This document shows positions 17,035 through 25,180 of a DNA stretch of 64,000 nucleotides, piece after piece. Location of the stretch: assembly GCF_000807855.2 (NCBI RefSeq), contig NZ_JRYR02000001.1:4120045-4184044 (forward strand), given 5' to 3'. The stretch is from Flammeovirga pacifica. GTDB lineage: Bacteria > Bacteroidota > Bacteroidia > Cytophagales > Flammeovirgaceae. Under the pieces are notes generated by a model. The model was not told where the DNA came from. It saw only the letters and a list, made by a program, of their open reading frames with translations, and did no database searches. The stretch's first letter is position 1; every line of letters begins with the position of its first letter. The position numbers and the translations under genes are program-made.

Positions 17035-17042
17035 TAACTTTG
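17035..17042 (+). promoter_or_regulatory. -7 element for the symporter gene
   Basis: TAACTTTG fits TAnnTTTG and is 32 bp before the ATG at 17075. The nearest TTTG upstream (17018-17021) is only 13 bp away, shorter than usual. Confidence 0.4.
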
Positions 17043-17074
17043 TGCCTCATATCAACTACATATAAACTATATCT

Positions 17075-18319
17075 ATGAAATTCTTCAAAATAGATCTTGG
17101 TATTGCCATTTTAATAGCCATGATCTTAGGTGCTATATTAGGAGCAGTATTTGGTGAGGATATCTCTATTATTGCCCCAATAGGACAAGTCTTTATCAAA
17201 TTATTATCCATGTTAGTTGTTCCATTAGTGTTCTTCTCTATAATTATGGGAGCACAAGCTTTGGGACAGTCAAAAAATGCAGGGAAAATAGGCTCATTAA
17301 CTTTTATCTATTTCGGAGTAACTTCGTTCATTGCGGTATTTTTTGGAATCTTATTTCCTATGATTTTTGAACCTGGTGCAGGGTTAGATATTTCTCATTT
17401 AGCAGAAGGTTTACTAGACAATAGTTTAGAAGCAAAGGGTAATGTTGCAGGTTTTTGGGACACAATCTTAGGTGCAATACCTTCTAATCCATTCCTATCA
17501 TTAAGTCAGGGTGCGATATTACAGATTATTATATTTGCCTTATTTTTTGGTGTAGGTGTTGGTAAATTACCTGATGAAAAAAGAAAAATGGTAAGCACAT
17601 TTATCGACGGAGTAAACGATGTACTTACTTGGATGATTATTAAAGTAATGTGGATTGCACCATTCGGAGTTTTAGCTTTAATGGCAGATGCAGTAGGTAC
17701 TTTTGGTTTTGATGTTCTATCGAGTATTGGCCAATTATTTATACTTTATATGGTAGCATTATTAATAGTTACTTATCCAGTTTTTGGTGCATTAGTTCAT
17801 AGTTTTTCAAAAGTTTCGGCAAAGAAATTTTTTAAAGAAATGATGACTCCACAAGTATTTGCAGTTTCATCAGCGTCTTCATTAGCTACTTTACCATTAA
17901 ATTATAAAGCCTGTGAAAATATGGGAGTGAAAAAGTCAATTTCTTCCTTTGTTTTACCTTTAGGCGCAACAGTGAATATGGCAGGGAATGCAGTATTTAA
18001 TCCTATGGTTGCTATCTTCTTTGCACAATTATATGGTTTAGAGCTAGGTTTAAGTGATTATGTTGCTATTGCAATTGTTTCTGTATTAGGAGCTGTTGGA
18101 ACTGCAGGTGTTCCTGGACCAACTTTATTATCTGTAGCAGTTTTGATGGCTGTAAATATTCCTGTAGAGGCCTTACCTTTGATTTTTGGGGTGGATAGAA
18201 TATTTGATATGTTTAGAACTGCTGTGAATATAACAGGAGATGCTTCGTGTGCAGTGATTATGGACAACATTGATAAAGTAGAGAATGAACCAACTGATCA
18301 AGAAACTCAATTAGCATAA
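17075..18319 (+). CDS. dicarboxylate/amino acid:cation symporter (DAACS family)
   Basis: A 414-residue inner-membrane protein with the GltPh/GltP fold. It carries the Ser-rich re-entrant hairpin FAVSSASSLATLPLN (near residue 263). TM7 with NMAGNAVFNPMVA (near residue 300) takes the place of the canonical NMDGT. The second hairpin is VGTAGVPGPTLLSVAVL, and TM8 carries the substrate-binding FGVDRIFDMFRTAVNITGDA. Such proteins import C4-dicarboxylates or acidic/neutral amino acids with Na+ or H+. The Asp of NMDGT is Ala here. It is followed by a fused paralogue. Confidence 0.92.
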   Translation: MKFFKIDLGIAILIAMILGAILGAVFGEDISIIAPIGQVFIKLLSMLVVPLVFFSIIMGAQALGQSKNAGKIGSLTFIYFGVTSFIAVFFGILFPMIFEPGAGLDISHLAEGLLDNSLEAKGNVAGFWDTILGAIPSNPFLSLSQGAILQIIIFALFFGVGVGKLPDEKRKMVSTFIDGVNDVLTWMIIKVMWIAPFGVLALMADAVGTFGFDVLSSIGQLFILYMVALLIVTYPVFGALVHSFSKVSAKKFFKEMMTPQVFAVSSASSLATLPLNYKACENMGVKKSISSFVLPLGATVNMAGNAVFNPMVAIFFAQLYGLELGLSDYVAIAIVSVLGAVGTAGVPGPTLLSVAVLMAVNIPVEALPLIFGVDRIFDMFRTAVNITGDASCAVIMDNIDKVENEPTDQETQLA

Positions 18320-18329
18320 TGTTAGAAAG

Positions 18330-18369
18330 AAAAAGGTAAAGTGATATTATAAATTGCTTTACCTTTTTT
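18330..18369 (+). terminator. rho-independent terminator after the symporter
   Basis: A stem of about 12 bp (aaaaaggtaaag / ctttaccttttt) with a T-rich 3' arm. Confidence 0.82.
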
Positions 18370-18437
18370 ATTGTTTTAAAAAAAATATCAATCCAATCTA
18401 CTAAATTAGAGAAATAACTTTTCTACTTACTCAATAT

Positions 18438-20642
18438 ATGTCAACATCAAACAATCAGATAGATAATGGGGATAAGAAGCCAATGACGCTTTCCTCAAAA
18501 ATATTAATTGGATTATTTACTGGTATTGCAACGGGATTATTCTTTGGAGAATACTGTAAACATTTAGCTATTTTAGGTGATGCTTTTATAGGACTTCTTC
18601 AGATGACTGTTCTTCCTTATATCGTCTTCTCTTTGATAGTAAACATAGGGAGATTATCTCTTGATGACGGTAGAAAGTTAATTATTCAAGGAATAAAGTT
18701 TTTATCAATTCTGCTTGCTATTGGGTTAACGGTAGTCATGTTTTTACCCTTAGCATTTCCTGAATGGAAATCGGCTAACTTTTTTAGTACAAGTTTTGTT
18801 GCTCCTCCTCCCACTATTGATTTTTTAGAATTGTATATTCCTTCTAATCCATTTTTCTCATTATCGTCTAGCAAGGTTCCTGCGGTTGTACTTTTTAGTA
18901 TTCTGGTAGGTATTGGGGTTATGCAGATCAATGGAAAAGACAAGGATATGTTATTACATAGCTTGGATGCATTTAATAAAGCATTGAACCAAGTGAATAA
19001 ATTGGTGGTTAAACTAACTCCTGCAGGTGTTTTTGCTATAGCTGCTAGTACAGCTGGAACAATGACGTTAGATGAGTTAGGGAAAATGCAGGCCTACCTA
19101 TTAACTTATCTAGTTGCAGTAATAATAGTATGCTTCTGGGTGTTGCCAATGTTTATCTCTGCTTGCACACCTTTTAAGTACAAAGATATTTTTAAGTATA
19201 CCAAGGCCACATTAATAACTATTTTCGCTACAGGAAAAATTATAGTTGTGCTACCTCAATTGATCGAAGACATCAAAGAGTTGTTCGAAGCATATAATTT
19301 AGACTCTGAAGAAAACAAAGCAGGTACTGATATTTTAATGCCTTTAGCCTATCCATTTCCAAATTTAGGAACACTATGTATTTTCATATTTGTACCTTTT
19401 GCATCATGGTTTATAGGTAGTGGAATATCAATAGGAGATTATCCAATGTTTTTAGGAGCTACTTTGCTGAGTAGTTTTGTTGCCCCGGTTACAGGTATTC
19501 CTTTTATGTTGGATCTTTTGAAGATACCAAAAGATATGTTCCAACTTTTTGTGGTTTCAACAGTATTTACTGATAGAGTAAGGGTAGTTTTAGGTGCTAT
19601 GCATTTAATAGCTTTAACGATACTCACTTTATCTTCTACATACGGTTTCTTTAAAGTAAAGAAGAGGAAGATACTTTTTGGATTAGCAACAACTGTAGGA
19701 CTTTTTGTAGTGACATTAATCCCACTACGTATATTTTTAGGCTACTCTTTAAAGGATGCTTATCAAAATGATAAAGTAATTGCCAACATGACTCTGATTC
19801 ATCAATTAGTACCTTTTACGGTGATTGATAAATCAACACCTAATCCAGATTCTTTATTAGAAAATGAATCAGTATTAGATAGAGTGAAAAGAAGAGGAAA
19901 GATTAGAGTAGGCTTTTATGAAGATGAAATTCCCTTCAGTTATTTTAATGCAGAAGGCGAGTTAGTAGGTTTCGGTATTGATATGGCTCATGAATTAGGT
20001 TCTGCATTAGAAGTCGAATTAGAGTTTGTACCTATCACCGTAGGAAATATGCCAGAAGAACTAGGGAATGATCATTTTGATATAGTGATGTCAGATATAT
20101 TTATGTCTACTCAATATTCTGCAGAGTTATCATTTTCTAATCCATATTTAGACGTGACGATGGCTTTAGTTGTCAATGATCAATCAGATTATTTTAAAGA
20201 ATTTGAAAGTACAGCAGCTCTAGATTCCTTTACTATTGGTTATTTTGAAAGAAAAGATGTTGCTCAGAAATTCTTAAAATACTTTCCTAACGGAAAAGGT
20301 GTTCGTTTAGATTCAGTGGCACAATATTTTAATAACGATTCTTCAACAGTACCTCATTTGGATGGTTTATTAACAAGTGCAGAAAGAGGTGCAGCATTAA
20401 CATTATTACATCCTGAATATCAAATAGCCAATCCTTTACCATATAAAATCACCTTGCCATTGGCTTACCCTATTGGTAATAATGATGAAGCTATGACAAG
20501 TTTTGTTTCGAATTGGATTGAAGTAAATAAAAGAGACGGAACCATTCAACGTTTTTATGATTATTGGATATTAGGAGATGATCAGTTTAGAAAAAAAGAA
20601 CATTGGAGTGTTCTAAAAGATGTATTGCATTGGGTGGATTGA
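18438..20642 (+). CDS. DAACS symporter fused to a periplasmic solute-binding domain
   Basis: A 734-residue two-part protein. Residues 20-400 form a divergent DAACS symporter (first helix ILIGLFTGIATGLFFGEY). It lacks the Ser-rich hairpin and NMDGT-like motif of its upstream neighbour. Another hydrophobic segment follows at about 410-435. Residues 480-715 form a family-3 solute-binding domain (RVKRRGKIRVGFYEDEIPFSYFNAEG, then GFGIDMAHELGSAL and a DIVMSDIFMS segment), as in amino-acid binding proteins. The likely reading is a symporter tethered to its own periplasmic receptor, or a sensor that has kept a transporter scaffold. It lies between a canonical symporter and a transpeptidase-like lipoprotein. 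Confidence 0.85.
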   Translation: MSTSNNQIDNGDKKPMTLSSKILIGLFTGIATGLFFGEYCKHLAILGDAFIGLLQMTVLPYIVFSLIVNIGRLSLDDGRKLIIQGIKFLSILLAIGLTVVMFLPLAFPEWKSANFFSTSFVAPPPTIDFLELYIPSNPFFSLSSSKVPAVVLFSILVGIGVMQINGKDKDMLLHSLDAFNKALNQVNKLVVKLTPAGVFAIAASTAGTMTLDELGKMQAYLLTYLVAVIIVCFWVLPMFISACTPFKYKDIFKYTKATLITIFATGKIIVVLPQLIEDIKELFEAYNLDSEENKAGTDILMPLAYPFPNLGTLCIFIFVPFASWFIGSGISIGDYPMFLGATLLSSFVAPVTGIPFMLDLLKIPKDMFQLFVVSTVFTDRVRVVLGAMHLIALTILTLSSTYGFFKVKKRKILFGLATTVGLFVVTLIPLRIFLGYSLKDAYQNDKVIANMTLIHQLVPFTVIDKSTPNPDSLLENESVLDRVKRRGKIRVGFYEDEIPFSYFNAEGELVGFGIDMAHELGSALEVELEFVPITVGNMPEELGNDHFDIVMSDIFMSTQYSAELSFSNPYLDVTMALVVNDQSDYFKEFESTAALDSFTIGYFERKDVAQKFLKYFPNGKGVRLDSVAQYFNNDSSTVPHLDGLLTSAERGAALTLLHPEYQIANPLPYKITLPLAYPIGNNDEAMTSFVSNWIEVNKRDGTIQRFYDYWILGDDQFRKKEHWSVLKDVLHWVD

Positions 20643-20727
20643 TATTAAAAAATCTATAATAATTTTCTTATATTAGGACAGATTTTTTAATCTCAATAAC
20701 ACTTATTGATACAAACTATATCACCAT

Positions 20728-22905
20728 ATGTTTAAAAGAAAACTATCTATACTTTTTAGTTTTTTTCTTTTGTTTTTGTATTCATGTGCACCACATCAAA
20801 AGCCAAAAGAGATTAGTAGTTTAGATCATTTTATAGGGAATGATTTTAATTGGAAAGAGTTAACGGGGTCAGACATATTTGTTTCGTCTCGATCTAGTAC
20901 GTCAGAAGAGGTGATGGCCAAGATATATTCCTCTCCTTCTATGCAAGAACTTCAAGAGGCTAAAGATAAAATGCCTGAAAGTTTAGCACTTCTGACGGAT
21001 AATTTTTTAAATGATTTATATACTGACTATGAGGAAATGTCAGAACATCAACAAATGATGTTACTGGAAAATTCTCATTGTGATATGAAAGTCTTAAATA
21101 AGGAAACGGATCCAAAACGTTTTGCTTTGATTCATCAGAAGTTGAATAAGGCATTTACTTATTTAAGAAAAACAAAAGGAATACGATCAGGATATGCTTT
21201 TGTTGGGAATATTGCTAAAGCTAATGTTGGTGGACAACATGGGTATATTGTTAACATGGCTACAGGTGAGTTAGTTGAGTTTCCTATTTCTTCTGCATGG
21301 CACGGTATCGGTTTTCAAGAGGATTCTGGAAGAACACCCGTGGGTTATTTTATTGTTTATGATAAGTACTCACAGCCAGGATGGCAATCTCGTACTAAGA
21401 CTACTGCTCCTCAAAAAATGTTTTGGAAATTAGAAGGTCAGTCTTATATCGAGGAGGTTTTATACATTTATAGAAAATCTACAAAAACTGAAAAAGCATT
21501 TATATGTTCTAATCAGTTTGGGTTAATTGGCCAGAATATTGGTTCTGAATATGTAGACTTAGAGGCAACTAAATATTTAAGAAAGAATCCAGATGAATTT
21601 TCATTTATAGATAACAGTAATTCAGGTGTTAGGCAGTTGTATTTACATGGAACTAATAGAGAAGACCAATTGGGGTACGAACTTTCTGGTGGGTGTGTCA
21701 GAATGTCTAATATCAATTCGTTTATCATCAAAGAAATAGTAAAGAAACAAAAAACCTTACCCGTTTTTTTAGATGCATCTGCTTTACATCCTCCAATTAA
21801 AATCAATCTTCCTGGATTTGATAATACGGATTTAGAATCAATATATAATGAGCAAAGTATTGTGATAAGAACGCAAAATTTGCTTGATTCTATGACTCTA
21901 AATAATAAATTATATACAAAAGTTTTACCTCCATTAGCTAATTCTATTGCGTATAGAATGTCTAAAATAGAAAATCAATCTGCAGATGTAAAAATTAGTA
22001 TTAATGTACCATTTCCTGAATCAGCTATGAAGTATTGGTTGCACATGCAAGATACTTCAAATTATGATCATATTCCTTTTCAGCAACATTTTGGGTTTAA
22101 AGGAGAGTATTATAAAGATGTTCTCAAAAGAGGACAGGAACATCCATTTTTTAGGAATTATCAGTACAATGAGTTAAAAACTTATTTTACAGGAAGATTA
22201 GATGATGCAAAATTAAGGTTAGAAAAAGATCTAACAAACGCATTTTCTAAGTATGATATAGATACAACGGGTTTTTACAGTATGATTAATATTGAGGAAC
22301 AGACGGTAATAGACCCTTATTTTAATGATAATAACGATTCTATTAGTGGTATAGAGTTTTTATCCATATCTGATGAGAGAAGACGAGTTATGCACTATAT
22401 GGGGTTATTAGATACTCTAGCTTCAGATTACCCTGAAAATTTAGATCAATGGGATCATTTGAATTGGTTAAATGCTTACACATCTCTTAGTAATGAACTC
22501 CCTGGTAGTTTACCTTCTGGAGAAATAGATTATTATGATGCAATTTTAGCTCAAGCTTATATTTATGCATTAGGAGAACGAGAGTTGTATGAAAGGGAAA
22601 TAAAAGCAGGTAAATTACTTCCTGTAAAAGGACAAAACTTTCAGGAACATTTAGTGAGTAAATTAGGGCCTGAGGGAGCACTGGCATTAATGGATGAAAT
22701 TGGGTTATGGAAGTTATTTCAATATTCTAGGAGTTCTGAAAATACATCCAATATGAAAATTACTACAGTTTCAAGGCCCAAAGAAGAAATGATTTGGGGT
22801 ATCCATCGACTTGCAGAAGCTTACTATTCAAAATATAAATGGATATCAAATCAATATGTATTGACTTCTTCTGTAAATGGGCAAGCAATTACTATGAATG
22901 ATTAG
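20728..22905 (+). CDS. large lipoprotein with L,D-transpeptidase (YkuD-like) catalytic motif
   Basis: A 725-residue protein with a lipoprotein signal (lipobox LYSC at residues 17-20). Residues about 150-350 contain the YkuD-type fold: GYIVNMATGELVEF, then GRTPVGYFIVYDKY, then His307-Gly-Thr and SGGCVRMSN with the presumed nucleophile Cys323. The spacing of 16 residues fits L,D-transpeptidases, which make 3-3 crosslinks or attach proteins to peptidoglycan. The 370 residues after this carry no motif I recognise. It is 85 bp downstream of the fused symporter on the same strand and is probably anchored in a membrane facing the periplasm. Confidence 0.8.
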   Translation: MFKRKLSILFSFFLLFLYSCAPHQKPKEISSLDHFIGNDFNWKELTGSDIFVSSRSSTSEEVMAKIYSSPSMQELQEAKDKMPESLALLTDNFLNDLYTDYEEMSEHQQMMLLENSHCDMKVLNKETDPKRFALIHQKLNKAFTYLRKTKGIRSGYAFVGNIAKANVGGQHGYIVNMATGELVEFPISSAWHGIGFQEDSGRTPVGYFIVYDKYSQPGWQSRTKTTAPQKMFWKLEGQSYIEEVLYIYRKSTKTEKAFICSNQFGLIGQNIGSEYVDLEATKYLRKNPDEFSFIDNSNSGVRQLYLHGTNREDQLGYELSGGCVRMSNINSFIIKEIVKKQKTLPVFLDASALHPPIKINLPGFDNTDLESIYNEQSIVIRTQNLLDSMTLNNKLYTKVLPPLANSIAYRMSKIENQSADVKISINVPFPESAMKYWLHMQDTSNYDHIPFQQHFGFKGEYYKDVLKRGQEHPFFRNYQYNELKTYFTGRLDDAKLRLEKDLTNAFSKYDIDTTGFYSMINIEEQTVIDPYFNDNNDSISGIEFLSISDERRRVMHYMGLLDTLASDYPENLDQWDHLNWLNAYTSLSNELPGSLPSGEIDYYDAILAQAYIYALGERELYEREIKAGKLLPVKGQNFQEHLVSKLGPEGALALMDEIGLWKLFQYSRSSENTSNMKITTVSRPKEEMIWGIHRLAEAYYSKYKWISNQYVLTSSVNGQAITMND

Positions 22906-22920
22906 GTCTTAAAAATATTC

Positions 22921-22952
22921 GGAGCCTTTCTATAGGTTTATAGAAAGGCTCC
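22921..22952. terminator. strong hairpin between convergent genes
   Basis: A 12-bp perfect stem (ggagcctttcta / tagaaaggctcc). The minus-strand side is followed by a U-rich run, the plus side only weakly, so it may serve both directions. Confidence 0.75.
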
Positions 22953-23000
22953 AGTCTAAAAAATAAAATCATAATATAAAAAAAGAAGGTGCATCAGTTA

Positions 23001-23234
23001 TTAAACTGAAACACCTTCTAGTTCTATATAAAAATCGACAACTCCATCTTCTCCTAATAACTTAGAAGCAAAAAAGTCATCTTCAGTTAAATCGTGCTGA
23101 GCATTTTCAAAAAAAACCTCTTCTGTGTTGTCATCATAGACTAAGGTTACTTTGAAAGTGGTAGAATGAGTGTCAGTATTCTCATATCCACCTTCCCATA
23201 GGTATTGATTTGTATTAGCGATACTCATGTTCAT
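23001..23234 (-). CDS. small acidic protein of unknown function
   Basis: A 77-residue product from the ATG at 23234 (23228 is also possible, and a TTG lies at 23237). It is acidic, with a beta-strand-like centre (STTFKVTLVYDDNTEEVFFE) and no signal peptide or membrane segment. CAAAAATA at 23252-23259 is the reverse complement of a TAnnTTTG box in a sensible place, which supports a real gene. I recognise no family. Hairpins lie on both sides. Confidence 0.55.
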   Translation of the reverse strand: MNMSIANTNQYLWEGGYENTDTHSTTFKVTLVYDDNTEEVFFENAQHDLTEDDFFASKLLGEDGVVDFYIELEGVSV

Positions 23235-23375
23235 CAAAGAATGATTATAATCAAAAATAACAAAAAAAAGTTAAATACCAGCTATCTAATTACAATAAAA
23301 TCGACCCTTTTTATAATTTAATATTGACTTAATTTAGCGTTCAAAATAGGCTCTTTTATTAATCAATAGACAAAA

Positions 23376-23427
23376 AAAACTCAAGTATTATGTTCGTTAT
23401 GTAACACAAACACAATACTTGAGTTTT
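23376..23427 (-). terminator. terminator of the outer-membrane protein gene
   Basis: A 14-bp perfect stem (23376-23389 with 23414-23427) preceded on the plus strand by eight A, giving a U run in the minus-strand transcript. Confidence 0.88.
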
Positions 23428-23493
23428 ACTTTTATCAAAGTGTATTTTCGTAAACCAATTTTAATTCTGAAATGTAGAATTGAATAACTAAGG

Positions 23494-24420
23494 TTAGAAC
23501 TTCCAGCCTATCCATACACTAAGTGCTACTGTACGTGTAAGACCATCAGGTCTTGCTTCTCTTGCCATTACAGGAAATCCTAAATCAGAACCTAAGGTAT
23601 ATTTATCAAAAGTTCTAGAAATACCACCAGTGATGTTTAAAGTTAACCCACTAGAATTTTCAATGTTTTTTCTTTCGTCAGTTTCAGGGTTGATGTAGGT
23701 ATCTTCTCCAATATGGTAAATACCTAGTAAGCCGGTTTTCCATGACCATTTATCAGCACTTGGTTTTTTATACTCTGCTCTAATTGCCAAATCTGGCATT
23801 CGCTCATAGCCATTAGTAGTTTTAAATTTAGCATCTGGACTAGGATCTGTTTGTACATAAGTACTACTATTTTGAGTTAATGGATGTTGGTATCCTACAG
23901 AAAATAGAAACTTATTTACATTCACAGCGATACCTCCTAGAGCATCAAAAGTACCTAAAGAGGGTTGATAAGCCATTGGTAGTGCAAGACCATTATCCAT
24001 TAAATTACCGTCTTGAAGAGGTATTTTTGCTCCACCAAAAAGAGTAGCCGATACTTTATCACTTTTGAAAACAGGTACTGATACAGATAAAGTAATATCT
24101 CCTAAGCCTGCAGCAGTTCCTAGTTCTCCTGTAGACACAATATATGGCATCACAAATTGGAAATAAACAGCCTGATTAATGTTGTAATCAGCTTCCATTT
24201 GAAGTCCAATTATATGAGTTTGTTTTTCTCCAAGAGAATAAGTGGGTTTTAGACGGAATTCACCGTTTGAGACATCATCACCCATAGCATTGTTGTGAGT
24301 CATAGGACCAATGCTACAAACTCCGGCATCGGAACAACCTTGTGCCTGTACTATTTGTGTTGATAATAATAGAGAGAATAGAATAAGAAGTGAATAACGT
24401 TCTAAATAAAAAATTTTCAT
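23494..24420 (-). CDS. putative outer-membrane beta-barrel protein
   Basis: From the ATG at 24420 the protein starts with a signal peptide (MKIFYLERYSLL...VQAQ); an ATG at 24429 adds three residues. After a short Cys-containing segment (GCSDAGVCSIGP) it consists of alternating strands and turns and ends in IGWKF, a terminal-Phe barrel signature. The layout resembles the MetA-pathway/transporter-like barrels of Bacteroidota. The two early Cys could form a disulfide or bind metal. No partner transporter is adjacent, so the substrate is unknown. Confidence 0.65.
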   Translation of the reverse strand: MKIFYLERYSLLILFSLLLSTQIVQAQGCSDAGVCSIGPMTHNNAMGDDVSNGEFRLKPTYSLGEKQTHIIGLQMEADYNINQAVYFQFVMPYIVSTGELGTAAGLGDITLSVSVPVFKSDKVSATLFGGAKIPLQDGNLMDNGLALPMAYQPSLGTFDALGGIAVNVNKFLFSVGYQHPLTQNSSTYVQTDPSPDAKFKTTNGYERMPDLAIRAEYKKPSADKWSWKTGLLGIYHIGEDTYINPETDERKNIENSSGLTLNITGGISRTFDKYTLGSDLGFPVMAREARPDGLTRTVALSVWIGWKF

Positions 24421-24556
24421 TTTGTGCAAGAGAATGTAAAATGAACATACGGATTAAGTTATTCTCAATTTACGAAAAATATTCGTTTGTTTAAACAATT
24501 ATTGTAATAAGGTTATAAATAATAAAGAAGATATGAAATAGTAGAAGGGAGTTAGC

Positions 24557-25054
24557 TTATGAAGAATGAACGATATGTTTAATATTTAGATGATTAATAA
24601 TGTCAGTTTGATCTTCAGATTTAGTAATACGTATTGTTTTAATATTATTTCCTTTTTTATCTATGAGGATCTCTAAAGTCTGTTTTTCTTTTTTTGTAAA
24701 AGATATGCTAATGTCAAAATCTCTGTTGTAAAACTTTTTATTTTTAGAGGATGACATTTCAATAAATTCTATTTTTTTTTCTTCACATGCTAAAGCCATC
24801 AGTTTTTTATTCTCAAAAAAGAACCTCCAAACTTCGTTCTCTTTTTGATTAGAAATACTGATCATTACCCTTTCATGCGACAGTTCATGATCAAGTAATC
24901 CTTCGTCTTCGACTTTATAAATAGTGATACATGAAATTTTAATTTCTTGAGCTTTTAATGATGTTGAAAAACTAAAGAAAAATAAAATAGAAACTATTAA
25001 AGTAAAAAAATAGGAAAGTTTTTTTGAATGATATGTGTTAGGTGTAAACTTCAC
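24557..25054 (-). CDS. secreted protein of unknown function
   Basis: A 165-residue product with a signal peptide (hydrophobic core IVSILFFFSF, ending SLKAQ). The mature part of about 130 residues is mixed charge, rich in Lys, Glu and Ile, and looks beta-rich, with one Cys pair near the N-terminus and middle. I recognise no family. It lies between the barrel protein and the SpoIIE sensor gene on the same strand, separated from the latter by a strong terminator. Confidence 0.65.
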   Translation of the reverse strand: MKFTPNTYHSKKLSYFFTLIVSILFFFSFSTSLKAQEIKISCITIYKVEDEGLLDHELSHERVMISISNQKENEVWRFFFENKKLMALACEEKKIEFIEMSSSKNKKFYNRDFDISISFTKKEKQTLEILIDKKGNNIKTIRITKSEDQTDIINHLNIKHIVHSS

Positions 25055-25128
25055 GTTGTAAAACTACGCTAATTTTTAATCTCTAAGAGATTATTTGATG
25101 AATAATAATGCATCCTATATTTTTTAAC

Positions 25129-25162
25129 CAAAAAAAAGAGGGAAGCTACTGTAACTTCCCTC
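25129..25162 (-). terminator. terminator of the sensor-phosphatase gene
   Basis: An 8-bp stem (gagggaag 25138-25145, cttccctc 25155-25162). The minus transcript continues into U from the A run at 25130-25137. Confidence 0.85.
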
Positions 25163-25180
25163 ATTATCATTTTTACCATT

